Origin: Lolium rigidum
Lineage: Eukaryota > Streptophyta > Magnoliopsida > Poales > Poaceae
Assembly: GCF_022539505.1 (NCBI RefSeq)
Contig: NC_061508.1
Span: 343,369,484-343,433,483, forward strand
Length of the DNA stretch: 64,000 nt
Direction: 5' to 3'
Positions 1 to 10,202 of the stretch are shown in pieces; within the stretch, counting starts at the first letter, position 1; each line of letters opens with the position of its first letter. A program made the translations under genes and the position numbers. The notes under the pieces were generated by a model that made no database searches, was not told the DNA's origin, and saw only the letters and a list, made by a program, of their open reading frames with translations.

Positions 1-99
1 ATTAGAAGTAGAAACATTGCCAACACCAATTCTTTCACCATTATTAGTAGGAGGTGCAGCAACATGTGGAGCATTAACATTACTAGTGGTGGTAATAGT

Positions 100-516
100 T
101 CAAACTTTAGCTACATTATTCTCTTTAGCAAGTTTTTCATTTTCTTCTCTTTCCCACCTAGCATGCAATTCAGCCATTAATCTTATATTCTCATTAATTC
201 TAACTTGGATGGCATTTGCTGTAGTAGCAATTTTATTTTCAATATCCTTATTAGGCATAACTTTCAATTTCAAAAGAGCAACATCAGAGGCAAGACTATC
301 AACCTTAGAAGCAAGAATATCAATTTTATTGAGCTTTTTCTCAACAGATTTGTTAAAAGCAGTTTGTGTACTAATAAATTCTTTAAGCATAGCTTCAAGT
401 CCAGGGGGTGTGTTCCTATTATTGTTGTAAGAATTCCCATAAGAATTACCATAACCGTTACCATTATTATTTGTGGTTGTGAAGTCACACAACTTAGTGT
501 TTTCAGGGGTATTCAT
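100..516 (-). CDS. Retrotransposon gag-side ORF (N-terminal region)
   Basis: 138-aa frame starting MNTPENTKLCDF about 230 bases past the primer site. Residues 12-35 are an Asn/Gly/Tyr-rich low-complexity stretch, followed by a predicted coiled coil (about 45-130) with regular hydrophobic heptads (KKLNKIDILASKVDSLAS). This position and composition fit the start of an Athila-like gag region, which assembles virus-like particles. No zinc knuckle is visible in this part. It stops at 100 and could continue in another frame or be truncated. Family assignment is by position and is inferred. Confidence 0.5.
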   Translation of the reverse strand: MNTPENTKLCDFTTTNNNGNGYGNSYGNSYNNNRNTPPGLEAMLKEFISTQTAFNKSVEKKLNKIDILASKVDSLASDVALLKLKVMPNKDIENKIATTANAIQVRINENIRLMAELHARWEREENEKLAKENNVAKV

Positions 517-745
517 TTTAGCAGTGGTAAATAGAGCAAACTAGATAAAGTAAATGCAAGTAACTAATAATTTTTTTTTGTGTTTTTGATATGGAGAACA
601 AGGCAGTAAATAAAGTAAAACTAGCAACTAATTTTTTTGTGTTTTGATATAATACAGCAAACAAAGTGGTAAATAAAATAAAACAAGACAAAAACAAAGT
701 AAAGAGATTGGATTGTGGAGACTCCCCTTGCAGCGTGTCTTGATC

Positions 746-763
746 TCCCCGGCAACGGCGCCA
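746..763 (-). promoter_or_regulatory. Primer-binding site, tRNA-Asp type
   Basis: The minus strand reads TGGCGCCGTTGCCGGGGA, 18 bases that match the 3' end of plant tRNA-Asp, five bases after the LTR end. It sets the orientation of the element and primes minus-strand DNA synthesis in this retrotransposon class. Confidence 0.85.
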
Positions 764-768
764 GAAAA

Positions 769-2371
769 TGTGCTTGATGCGTGCAATCGACACGTCCGTT
801 GGGAACCCCAAGAGGAAGGTGTGATGCGGACAGTAGCAAGTTTTCCCTCGTAAAGAAACCAAGGTTTATCGAACCAGGAGGAGCCAAGAAGCACGTTGAA
901 GGTTGATGGCGGCGAAGTATAGTGTGGCGCAACACCAGGGATTCCGGCGCCAACGTGGAACCTGCACAACACAACCAAAGTACTTTGCCCCAACGAAACA
1001 GTGATGTTGTCAATCTCACCGGCTTGCTGTAACAAAGGATTAGATGTATAGTGTGGATGATGATTGTTTGCAGAAAATAGTAAAGAACAAGTATTGCAGT
1101 AGATTGTATTCGATGTAAAGAATAGGACCGGGGTCCACAGTTCACTAGAGGTGTCTCTCCCATAAGACAAATAGCATGTTGGGTGAACAAATTACAGTCG
1201 GGCAATTGACAAATAGAGAGGGCATGACAATGCACATACATGATATGATAAGTATAGTGAAATTTAATTGGGCATTACGACAAAGTACATAGACCGCTAT
1301 CCAGACATGCATCTATGCCTAAAAAGTCCACCTTCAGAGTTATCATCCGAACCCCTTCCAGTATTAACTTGTAAACAACGAGACAATTGCATTAAGTATG
1401 GTGCGTAATGTAATCAATAACTACATCCTCGAACATAGCATCAATGTTTTATCCCTAGTGGCAACAAGCACATCCACAACCTTAGAACTTTCTCGTCACC
1501 GTCCTGCATTTAATGGAGGCATGAACCCACTATCGAGCATAAATACTCCCTCTTGGAGTTAAGAGCAAAAACTTGGCCAGAGCCTCTACTAATAACGGAG
1601 AGCATGCAAGATCATAAACAACACATAGGTAATAGATTGATAATCAACATAACATAATATTCTCTATCCATCGGATCCCGACAAACACAACATATAGCAT
1701 TACAGATAGATGATCTTGATCATGTTAGGCAGCTCACAAGATCCAACACTGAAGCACATAAGGAGAAGACGACCATCTAGCTACTGCTATGGACCCATAG
1801 TCCAGGGTGAACTACTCACTCATCACTCCGGAGGCGACCATGACGGTGAAGAGTCCTCCGGGAGATGATTCCCCTCTCCGGCGAGGTGCCGAAGGCGATC
1901 TCCCGAATCCCCCGAGATGGGATTGGCGGCGGCGGCGTCTCGCAAGGTTTTCCGTATCGTGGCTCTCGGCATCGGGGGTTTCGCGACGGAAGCTTTAAGT
2001 AGGCGGAAGGGCAGGTCGGGGGCCACACGAGGGCCCCACACACCGAGGCCACGCGACCAAGGCCCGGGCCGCGCCGCCTCGTTGTGGCGGCGCCTCGTGG
2101 CCCCACTTCGTCTCTCCCTCGGACTTCCGGAAGCTTCGTGCAAAAATAGGACCCCGGACGTTGATTTCGTCCAATTCCGAGAATATTTCCTTTGTAGGAT
2201 TTCTGAAACCAAAAACAGCAGTAAAACAAAGAATCGGCTCTTCGGCATCTCGTTAATAGGTTAGTGCCGGAAAATGCATAAATATGACATAAAGTATGCA
2301 TAAAACATGTAGATATCATCAATAATGTGGCATGGAACATAAGAAATTATCGATACGTCGGAGACGTATCA
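769..2371 (-). repeat. 5' LTR of the Athila-like element (about 1.6 kb)
   Basis: Minus-strand sequence starts TGATACGTCTCCGACG at 2371 and ends with CA at 769, giving TG...CA ends. The first 20 bases contain a short palindrome (GATACGTC/GACGTATC). Open frames inside the LTR (for example 1816-2340) are GC-rich LTR sequence and are not taken as genes. The left boundary could be 6 bases further in (a second TG at 775 on the plus strand), but 769 leaves the usual short spacer before the primer site. Confidence 0.8.
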
Positions 2372-2699
2372 TTTCCATAACCATTTTAAAAGCAATGCAA
2401 TGTTCATAATTTTCAGGTCCAAAACCCATATGCCCCCTTGGTCTTTTGGCATGCCAATTGATCATCTGGTATTTTTTCTTGTCTTCACCTTCATCCTAGA
2501 GGAATCTATTTCTAATTTTGTCCAATTTTATTTTTGTCCCTTTAGGTATTCTATAGAAGGACAGCATGTACAAAGGAACACTTGATAATAAAGAGTTTAT
2601 CAGAGTAACTCTTCCTCCCGTTACAAGCATTTTCCTTTGCTAGCCCAATCCGTTCCTCATTTTTCCTTCAGTAGGATCCTAATCCGTTATTAATCTTTA
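2372..2699 (-). mobile_element. LINE (non-LTR) reverse transcriptase fragment, copy 1 left part
   Basis: This stretch matches 55930-56245 and 56705-57020 closely. Those copies keep minus-strand frames with LINE reverse-transcriptase features: a WQGKM..GGRVTLINS..SSVPLYM stretch typical of the region after the RT domain, then a YHLMNW motif. It is interrupted on the left by the Athila-like LTR and on the right by the Helitron at 2700, and resumes at about 7561. No intact frame remains. Confidence 0.7.
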
Positions 2700-2740
2700 C
2701 TAGCAATAAACGGGCGCGGCGGAACACCGCGCCATATAGT
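2700..2740 (-). other. Helitron 3' terminus: hairpin plus CTAG
   Basis: Minus strand: ATGGCGCGG then TGTTC then CGCCGCGCC, spacer CGTTTATTG, end CTAG. The 7-base GC stem sits about 9-10 bases from the CTAG end, the arrangement used as a rolling-circle terminator in Helitrons. The terminus falls exactly where homology to the undisturbed copies ends. Confidence 0.75.
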
Positions 2741-3651
2741 GAGCAGCTGGTGGTAATTTTTGGCGGTCTGGGCAATGTAGTGGAAGGAAAATGTACAGGT
2801 AAAGTGTGGTAAATAATGAGTCCCTTGGGTGGCACTTAATTTATTTTCGGTTTTTTATTGGACTTGACAAAAAGAATGAATATTTTTCTGGCCAAACAAT
2901 TAGGTATAAAGCTATTTATAACAAAATTTTGATACATGATACACCAATTGCAGGGTGTCGTACAGAAGGATAATAAACTTGCTAACTTGGATGATAATAA
3001 AACTGCTAACTTGTACACTGGATGATATACCAAGTTTTACATCCATACATAAATCCTACTTTAGCTACCCCGTCTTCTTCATCCAATGGTATATTGATTT
3101 ACCAGTGATTATTGCAGTGTCGCTTGCGCTTGTGGCTGAACAAAGGCCGTCGCATATCAGCAGTACACCAAAGGCAAGAGATGACATCATGACAGACTTG
3201 TAAACCCACCAGTAGACATGCCAATTGTGAGCACGCCATAGGTATAGAACAAACCAGAATACAGCCTACAAATTGAAGAAAAATAATTTGAGCTAAGAAC
3301 AACCAGGAAAAAGGAACTGCAGAAGATAGAGAACAAATAAGCATATAAACAAAAGGTTACCTATTATGTCTTGAGAATCTATAAAATACCGAGGACCTCC
3401 TTGTAAACTATATTCTTAGTACCATTAGATGGCACACCATTTTCATCTTCAGTGAAAAGCTTCAGCCCGCTTCGAGAAATAACACGGTGATACAGGATAA
3501 AGCGGCATAAACCAGGCCATGTGAAAATACAAGGTTCCTAAGATAAACACAAATCTTAGAAAGTGTTTGGCCTTCACTCTTGTTAATAGTGATACTTTAG
3601 CATTAAAGAACCGGGAACTGGCACCGTTGTGAAGTAAATGGCCACTTCAAA

Positions 3652-3864
3652 TCAACAGAATTCAGAACAATTCTCGGAATAGACACACCTGCCTCTATGC
3701 AAGCCACTAATTATTTCCCCTTCCAGAACTTTTCCGCCAAGCCATATAATCAGTAGCCGAGTACCATTACACAAGCCCAGTGACTGGTTAATGTTTCTAA
3801 GAAGCATCACCAGGACGCCAACCTTCAAATTAAGCTCATGCTGAGGAAAATTATTGATCGTCAC
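3652..3864 (-). pseudogene. Helitron PIF1-like helicase fragment (C-terminal motifs)
   Basis: 70-aa frame with the PIF1/Helitron signature HELNLKVGVLVMLLRNIN followed by GLCNGTRL and an EIISG segment, matching helicase motifs V-VI of this family. It ends in the frame shortly after. The final motif (usually a Y.A.HKSQG block) was not found further left. Together with 3934-4284 it shows that the insert derives from an autonomous Helitron read on the minus strand. Confidence 0.75.
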
Positions 3865-3933
3865 AGAGTGGAGAAACTCAGGAGGATAGGGAGGATCAGT
3901 ATCAGAAACATGATCAGTTGATTTAGATATAGA

Positions 3934-4284
3934 CTATAGAGTCACAACTGAAGTACCTCTGAAGCTTCCCAGCGCAAGCTGAAATACTGAATCATTAATC
4001 TCATCAACTGTATTTGTTGGACACACAATAGAACGTTGTGCAAGATAATCAGCAGAAGTATAACTGAAAAAGAAAGAATCATAAACACTCTGAATGGCTG
4101 CATCCACATTACTGGAAGTCGGATGCAACACAAGATCTTCAGGAATTGTTATCCAGGAACCGGAGTCCTCCCCACCTGTGGAGTGTCCTAAAATATCACC
4201 ATTGCCAACATCGAAAACCCACTGTACAAATGCAGAACATTCTTCACAATCAGAAGATGACAAATCAAGATGCTTATGACACAT
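3934..4284 (-). pseudogene. Helitron PIF1-like helicase fragment (inter-motif region)
   Basis: 116-aa frame. It aligns by pattern to the central part of Helitron helicases: an FVQWVFDVGNGDI stretch, then WITIPEDLVL, then the AQRSIVCPTN..VDEIND block, the very typical 'R-AILAPTN-DVDEIN' segment of PIF1-type Helitron helicases. The upstream Walker A/B part is not found in any frame to the right. It lies directly before the C-terminal fragment at 3652-3864, in another frame, so the gene is broken by frameshift or an intron. Confidence 0.75.
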
Positions 4285-6218
4285 ATTGGGGAAGTAAGGA
4301 TGAAACTATCTAGAGAAATTTTTATCCTAGATTTGAATTTCAAAGGAAACATAGTATTTTTAATTTCAACTACCAAGGCTTCTAATTATGGTTTAGCCTC
4401 AATTGACCATTGGACCCTCGAAACAAAGCTCTATAAACTATTTCTTAGAAGGATGCGATAACACACTGTTCAAGGAGAACTCAACTATCATGATATTGAT
4501 TCTTTTTCTATACAGAAACCTTATCTCAGCCGTACTGAATTAATGTAAAGACTATGTATACCATGAAAATACTTTAGTATGTTATGGATTTTTCTTAACG
4601 ACATAGGACATGACAATTTTTAATCTGCTTGTCTTAAATAGGATAATATACGATGACACACCTGAACTACATGTGAGAACTCAAGTAAGAAATCATTTTC
4701 CTAGAGAATATATATAAATTCATCACTGAAACTAAAGTCTAGATCAATAGTTAAATCAAATAATTGCATAAACTACTGACCAAAGGAGCAAAATCTACGT
4801 ATAGGTTACGTGACCAACTTCCATGTACACATGGTAAGTGACGACCATCTAACAAAAGTCTGCGCCCACGTTATTTCTAATACGCCATTTACACTCATGA
4901 TCTTTACCTACCAAAGAAACCTGAAAGATGATATAGTCCATTCTTCATTGACTTAGAAAGGACCGTGGCATTCTGGGCCATCTTTACTATTGAACTTCTG
5001 GCTCTTTCTTCCCTATATAGCTGTGAAATTCAAACCCAGCAATCAATCCCTCTTTGTTATTGCATTGACATAAGTACTATCATCATGTTATGGAAGATAG
5101 AAATCTCGTTCATAAGACAAAAAAGATGCAATCCAACAAACAAAAACCACAAACCACATTAGTATTTTTGACCCGTTTTTGAAAATAGTCACCGCATAAG
5201 CCTTACCCTTGAGACTTAGCACATCCAGATAAAGGATAGAGTTGAATGGTTTCGTTGGAGGCAAGGCATGCCCGAAATATATAGTTCCAGGGCTGCACCC
5301 TTCATGTAAACCTCACCAACAAACTTCACTGAGAAATCTGATGCATGTCTTAAACCACTGAGGAAGAATTAGCAAACCATTGTTTATAAGTCAGAATCAA
5401 ATTAGAACAGAAAACACTGACTGAGATCATGTAAGGCACGTCCATTCAACCTGTAGGAATCATGTGTTGATGGTTCCAGTAATGTGTGTTTATTTTACAT
5501 TATATAATCATTCCTTCATACACTATATAATCATCCTTAATACATGAATATTTTTCAGGTTCAATTTCACTGATTTGTGCAAATTTGATTCAATATACAT
5601 GACTATTTTTCAGGTTCAGTTTCACTGATTTGTGCAAATTCGATTCAATTCATAGAAATTGCAACCTTAGCAGAAAGCTGCACACCCAACGACCCAGTCT
5701 TCATACCGTTTTAAAGCAGCATATTCCGTGCGTGAAGTATATATCAACTAAATCATAAACTAAACATATACAAAATAAAATCTGATGGATATAAACTAAA
5801 CCATATGTATTCCAGAAATATCACATTGTTACTTAATACATGAATACAGAGACGATCACATAATTTCTGTAAGAGGAATGCTAACATCTTGAGAAAATCC
5901 AAATTCTTTTCACCCCCAAAACTGACCACATGTATTATCAATGTTTTTTCTGGTTCACCAACACTAACAGGAGGAGAAATTACAATCTATTAACCAGTGT
6001 ATTGTTACCTCTAACATTTTGATCGCTGATTTTAAAGTAACTGAGGATGCTTCTAGCTAGATAGCAGCAAAATCTGCAACAGAACAGTATCAGCCAAGTT
6101 GCTGGCAAACGAAAAAAAGAGCTGAATGAGGAAATGTGAACCAAAAGAAAGCAGCACCTCTCCATGTACAGCCCCATCTCCTCCTTAATCGTTTTCCCCC
6201 TCCTCAATGCCTCAAGGA
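4285..6218. other. AT-rich Helitron interior, no gene recognised
   Basis: Short frames only, none longer than 65 aa and none with a recognisable motif. A near-exact repeat of about 45 bases, with the core TTTTTCAGGTTCA.TTTCACTGATTTGTGCAAATT.GATTCAAT, occurs at about 5550 and 5605. It may be intronic or captured host sequence. Confidence 0.5.
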
Positions 6219-7330
6219 TCAACCGAAATACCAATAATTACCAAATGAATTGTGGGAAGGTAGCAGAGCAAAGCGAACAACTGAAGTACCAACAATTATC
6301 GCCTGAACTATTGCAGGGGGAGCAGGCTCTGTAGCGAGCAATGTCTCCAGAGCAGCGAGGCTGCCACCGATGAAGTGCCGCTCCACCATCGAGCCCTCAC
6401 ATGTGATGCTGCACCTCCACCGTATCCTCTTGCAGTCGCAGTCACGGCGCCTATGCAACAGCACCAGCTCCCTCATGGCCATGCACTATCCTCAAAATCA
6501 GCAGCCCTTCCCGAGCAGTAGGGCTCAAAGAACTGAAGTAACTCCAGCTCTGTAAATATCTTCAGATCTCGAACTGCTGCTGCCCAATAGTCCAGCATGC
6601 TCGTGCTCTCAGCTGGATGCCATCCTCCTACATCAGGCGCCACAGGAGAGTACCACCACAGGTTCGATGATAACTGCAGCCGTTTCCATCCTCGTCCTTC
6701 CTGCTACACACATAGAGTGCTAGAGCCTGGAGCGCTCGATGGTTGGGCCTGCGCCGTGTTCACAGGCGGAGCGGTGGGTGTCGCCGGCTTTTCTCAAACT
6801 GAGAGAGAAAGAGATAGACCGTGAAGGGAGAGAGAGAGAGAGAGGAGGTGGAGGACGGAGAAGCTAGGAGGGCGTCCGTACCGAGCGTCCGGGAGCCCTA
6901 AGGTTTCCCCGCCGCTTCCTGCCCCTCTCTCCCCCGGCTCTACATGCCGCCGCCAGCCGCTCGCCGGCATCCGAGGATCTCGAGATTCGCCGGCGCGAGT
7001 TCCTGCCTTCTCCTCGAACCCCTCCGGCTGACGAACTTGATATCCTTGTCGGGGCGCCATTGGTGCATCCGAAGAGAAGCACATGCCTTTTTTTGGGAGG
7101 AATCGATGGGCAAGACGGAGCGGGCGCCGGCAGAGGCCGAGGAAAAAGGCGGCAGCGCTCGACATGGCCAGGAGGGGGAGGAGGGCACCGGCCCTGGGCA
7201 AGATGTTGCGGGCCAAGACGGTGCGGTTGAGGAGATAATGGAGAGAGAACAGGCTCGAATATCGAGGGTCGGTGAACGGACAGAGGATCTCTCTAGAGGC
7301 TACCTAGCGAGACAAGGATATAGTTAAATC
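6219..7330 (-). other. GC-rich gene-like segment near the Helitron 5' side
   Basis: Base composition rises sharply compared with the AT-rich sequence on both sides. The frames 6219-6482 (87 aa) and 6794-7216 (140 aa) are open on the minus strand, and a (AG)n microsatellite lies at 6825-6843. The shape (CT-rich leader, then a GC-rich frame) resembles a captured 5' end of a grass gene, which Helitrons often carry. No domain is recognised, and the frames may be chance in GC-rich DNA. Confidence 0.3.
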
Positions 7331-7560
7331 GGTTCAATAAAATGCTATAGTCACCTATTCTAAAAGGAAGCTCACCAGAGACAAAAGGAAAAGACGCACA
7401 AAAATTCGTACAAAGCACCAGAAGTGTACACGGGAAAAAAGGGACATGAATTAAGCACAAAGTAACATACGTGTCAACTTCAGATTAATTCAAAAAAAGT
7501 CCAAAATTCTAACAAAAAAGAAGTTTGTTGCCAAATAGTATATAAAGTACATACATATGT

Positions 7561-7802
7561 GTTGATGGGAACACCCAGATATTTCATGGCCAGATTTACA
7601 GGTAAAGCTTCTTTCAACGTTGCTCTCTCTCTCCCTGAAGCATCTCCTAGACAGTAAATGTCATTTTTATGAAAATTAATTTTCAAATCTGATATTAGTT
7701 CAAACAAACACAAGATAACTTTCAGATTTCTAGCCGGCTCCAGAACAATTTTAAATATGTTTAAAATGTATTTTAAATAAGCAGAAATGTGTGTTTATGT
7801 AA
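7561..7802 (-). mobile_element. LINE fragment, copy 1 right part
   Basis: Continuation of the fragment at 2372-2699 beyond the Helitron. Minus-strand residues include SDLKINFHKNDIYCLGDA and MKYLGVPIN, a LINE reverse-transcriptase palm/thumb region. It matches 57020-57253. The frame changes to unrelated residues exactly where the Helitron begins. Confidence 0.7.
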
Positions 7803-8979
7803 GGAAAATGATTCTATTCCCCCGGGGAATAACGCGCTTGCAACCCCCGGTTGCCTGGCCGCACGATCAGCGCCCCACGTGGGTGGACCCACCCACGTTC
7901 ACCTCTCCCTATCCATATCCCCTTCCTTTTCACACACGCACGGAGAGAAGAAAGGAGGTCACCGCACGGCGAGCTCTCCGCTGCGCCGCCGTTCGCCGAG
8001 CCGCTGCGCCGCCGTTCGCGCTGAGCCGCTGCGCAGCCGGTCGCCGCCGCATGATGGAGCCACGGCCGCCGAACGCCGTCGTCCACAACCATCGTCTGCC
8101 GCGTCCCCTCGACCAGGGCCGCCTCGCGCCGCCTTCATCCGTCCTCGCCGCGGTCGGAGATGCCGCCGCCGCGGGCGCCGACTCCCTTCTCGCCCCCATC
8201 CCCGACGTCTACCAGGGCCGCCGCCCAAACTACCTTCTCCCGTGCGGCCATGGCCGCCGCCGCGTCCTTGCCGCCGATGCCGTGAGGTCCACCCTCGGCC
8301 CGCCGGAGGTGTTGCTGCCGGCCGCGGATGGCGTTGCTCCGTGCGCCCGGCCGCGTTGCTCGTCAATGGAGGATGGAGTTGCTCCTCCGGCCGTCGGCGT
8401 TGCTGTCAATGGAGATTTTGCGACATGCATTATGTGGATTTGCTGTCATATCTAGATTTGTTTGATACAACCGTTCTATGTTTTTCCAGTTATGTATCCA
8501 GCGACGTTTGACTTGATACAATAGCAATGATCTTGCCTGAGACCTTGCAAAAAATGATGTGTTTTTGATACAATATCACTTTTTGTGCAATACAGTTCTA
8601 CTGTTTTGCTACATTAGTATACTTTTTTTGATACAACTTTTCTATGATTTTGCTGCAATTGTATAATATGTTTGCTATGTTGTCTCCGGCGATATCTCCG
8701 GTGAGTTCTCCGGCGATGTCTCCGACGATTTTCATTTTTGCTACATTAGCACATTTTTTTGCTACGTGGTCTCCGGCGAGGTCTCCGGCGAGCCCAGCCA
8801 TTTTCTTTTCTTTTCTGAACGAACCGTTTTTTGCTTCAGTCATTTGCTGCCGGGGGCGATTTTTTGCTGCCGGAGGTGTTTTTTTGCTACATGCAAATCT
8901 AACCGTCAAAATGATTGATCCGACGGCTGGGGACCCGGGGCTGGGGAATCAGATCCCCGGGGGACGCCCAGCCGTTTCC
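7803..8979. mobile_element. Non-autonomous Mutator-like element A (1177 bp)
   Basis: Seen: flanked by an exact 9-base duplication TTTATGTAA (7794-7802 and 8980-8988). The related sequence at 57245-57253 has a single TTTATGTAA, so the empty site is preserved. Ends are imperfect inverted repeats: left GGAAAATGATTCTATTCCCC, right (complement) GGAAACGGCTGGGCGTCCCC, both continuing CGGGGA. Known: 9-base duplications mark Mutator-superfamily insertions. It encodes no transposase. The interior is GC-rich on the left and carries repeated TTTGATACAA, TTTTTGCTAC and TCTCCGGCGA motifs on the right. Long frames here are composition artefacts. It sits 127 bases before the start codon of the membrane-protein gene. 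Confidence 0.85.
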
Positions 8980-9115
8980 TTTATGTAATGCCTAGACGTC
9001 TCTTCTATTCCATTGGACACTCAAGTCGGCCAAATCCCAAAGCCCCCAGCTTCCCCTGCTTGCTTGAGCAGTTCAGCTCCTCTCTTCTCAGCTAGACAGC
9101 AACTGCTGATCATCC

Positions 9116-10162
9116 ATGGAGCCGGCCGCAGAGGAGGCTGCTCTCGGGGCTCTTGGCCTCGCCGGCATCTGCTGCGAGACCCTCCGCGTCATCCGCTCCC
9201 GGCCCCCGGGCTTCCCTTTCTTGTTCGGCGTGGTGATCACGCTCTCCCTCTCCTTGCTCGCCCACGTCGCTGCCTCCCGCGCCATCTTCTTGGACGCCGT
9301 CGCCTCCGACACGACCGGCGCCGGCTTCGTCCGCCTCGCCGCCAACTGGGCACCCTTCATCCTCGCGGAGGCCGCCATCCTGTCCGCCCTCGTCCTCCAG
9401 TCGCTCGTCTCCACAACCTTCAGCGTCCTCTCCGTCGCCGCCGTGTACCCCGGCTTCGCCCCCGCCGACGCCGACCGCGACGCCCGCGCCGTCGCGCGCG
9501 ACCTCCGCCAAGTGCCCAGGTTCTTCTCCAGGTTCCTCGTCTCCGTCTTCCGCGGCGACTCCCGCCTCGCCGCGCGCCTCATCCGCACGGGGCCCAGCGC
9601 CGCCGCGCGCGTCGCGGTCACCTCCTGCGTCGCCCTCCCGCTCCTCCTCGGCTACACCGCCATCCTGGCCGCCGTGGCCGCGCTCACGCAGACGCAGCTT
9701 CCGCGGCCGGCGCTGCTGGTGGTGGGCGGCACCGCGTTCCTCGCCGGGGCGGCGCACATCGGCGCGGTGTGTCGCGTCGCGTGCGTTCTGTCGGTGATGG
9801 AGGACGGCGCCAGGGGCTTCCGCGCCATCCACGGGAGCGACGAGCTCCTCGCCGGCGCCGGCAAGTTCTGGGTAGCGGCGGCCGTCCTCACGACGCTAGA
9901 CGGCTGCGCCGCGGCCGCGCAGCTGGCTTTCGGGGCGCTGGTGGTGGACGACGCGATGGGCCTCGGCGTGTGGGGCCGGGTCGCCCTGGGGGTGGCGTTG
10001 GCGGCGGTGCTGTGGGCGGCGGTGATGGCAGGGCTGGTGGCGCAGGTGGTCGTGTACTTCGCGTGCAAGAGGTGCTGCGAGAACCCCGACGGCACAGCGG
10101 AGAAGGGCCTCGCCGACGTCGGCCGGAAAGGACCAACCTCTCGGACCGGGAAGCGACGGTGA
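9116..10162 (+). CDS. Multi-pass membrane protein, duplicated gene copy 1 (348 aa)
   Basis: Single-exon gene starting MEPAAEEAALGALG. Hydrophobic stretches suggest six membrane segments, at about residues 33-54, 84-112, 168-193, 201-225, 252-278 and 288-317, with a short cytosolic-like Arg/Lys tail. The pattern (a conserved hydrophobic pair, an HIGAVCRVACVLSVMED block, then a GL..Q..VYF.C end) resembles a plant-specific family of six-pass proteins, some annotated as 'polyadenylate-binding protein 1-B-binding protein'. Its biochemical role is unknown. The start is chosen because the paralogue at 57378 begins at the same place in the same context (ATCCATGGAG). GC content is very high with strong GC3 bias, usual for intronless grass genes. 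No frameshift or stop. The promoter side was replaced by a Mutator-like element 127 bases upstream. Overlapping frames in other registers are shadows. Confidence 0.85.
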   Translation: MEPAAEEAALGALGLAGICCETLRVIRSRPPGFPFLFGVVITLSLSLLAHVAASRAIFLDAVASDTTGAGFVRLAANWAPFILAEAAILSALVLQSLVSTTFSVLSVAAVYPGFAPADADRDARAVARDLRQVPRFFSRFLVSVFRGDSRLAARLIRTGPSAAARVAVTSCVALPLLLGYTAILAAVAALTQTQLPRPALLVVGGTAFLAGAAHIGAVCRVACVLSVMEDGARGFRAIHGSDELLAGAGKFWVAAAVLTTLDGCAAAAQLAFGALVVDDAMGLGVWGRVALGVALAAVLWAAVMAGLVAQVVVYFACKRCCENPDGTAEKGLADVGRKGPTSRTGKRR

Positions 10163-10202
10163 CGGAGCGCGCAGCAGACACCACACTGCAACTGCGGAGC
10201 TA

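Larger units (their letters stand above)
1..2371 (-). mobile_element. Athila-like Gypsy LTR retrotransposon, 5' part only
   Basis: Seen: reading the minus strand, an LTR (2371 to 769) is followed after 5 bases by an 18-base primer-binding site and then a leader and a gag-side ORF that runs toward base 1. The rest of the element lies outside the window, so only the 5' LTR and start of the internal domain are present. Known: this order with a TGGCGCCGTTGCCGGGGA primer site (complement of a tRNA-Asp 3' end) is typical of Athila-lineage Gypsy elements of grasses. Host sequence resumes at 2372 with TTTCC, one half of the expected 5-base target duplication; the other half is off the window. The insertion split a LINE fragment that is unbroken in the related block near 56700. 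A named family cannot be assigned without a database comparison. Confidence 0.85.
2700..7560 (-). mobile_element. Helitron with degraded PIF1 helicase, inserted in the LINE fragment
   Basis: Seen: read on the minus strand, the left edge ends in a GC hairpin (GGCGCGG, loop, CCGCGCC) followed by CGTTTATTG and the terminal CTAG, then host T. That is the Helitron 3' signature (hairpin, short spacer, CTRR, insertion before T). Two minus-strand helicase fragments lie inside. Copies of the same host sequence at 56230, 57005 and 55465 lack this insert. The 5' end (expected TC after A on the minus strand) is not certain: homology to the empty sites resumes at about 7561, but no clear TC start is seen exactly there, so extra sequence may be included. 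No Rep (HUH) domain was found, so it is non-autonomous or badly decayed. Confidence 0.75.

Noticed and set aside
746..763. tRNA-like sequence
   Set aside because: Only an 18-base tRNA-complementary primer site; no tRNA fold around it. The same applies to 63066-63083.
1807..2340. Frames up to 174 codons in both strands
   Set aside because: They lie within the Athila-like LTR and have no motif.
7787..8511. Long overlapping plus-strand frames (222 and 240 codons) and minus-strand frames
   Set aside because: They cross the Mutator-like element's left end and target duplication and consist of Arg/Pro/Ala-rich residues expected from GC-rich filler in any frame.
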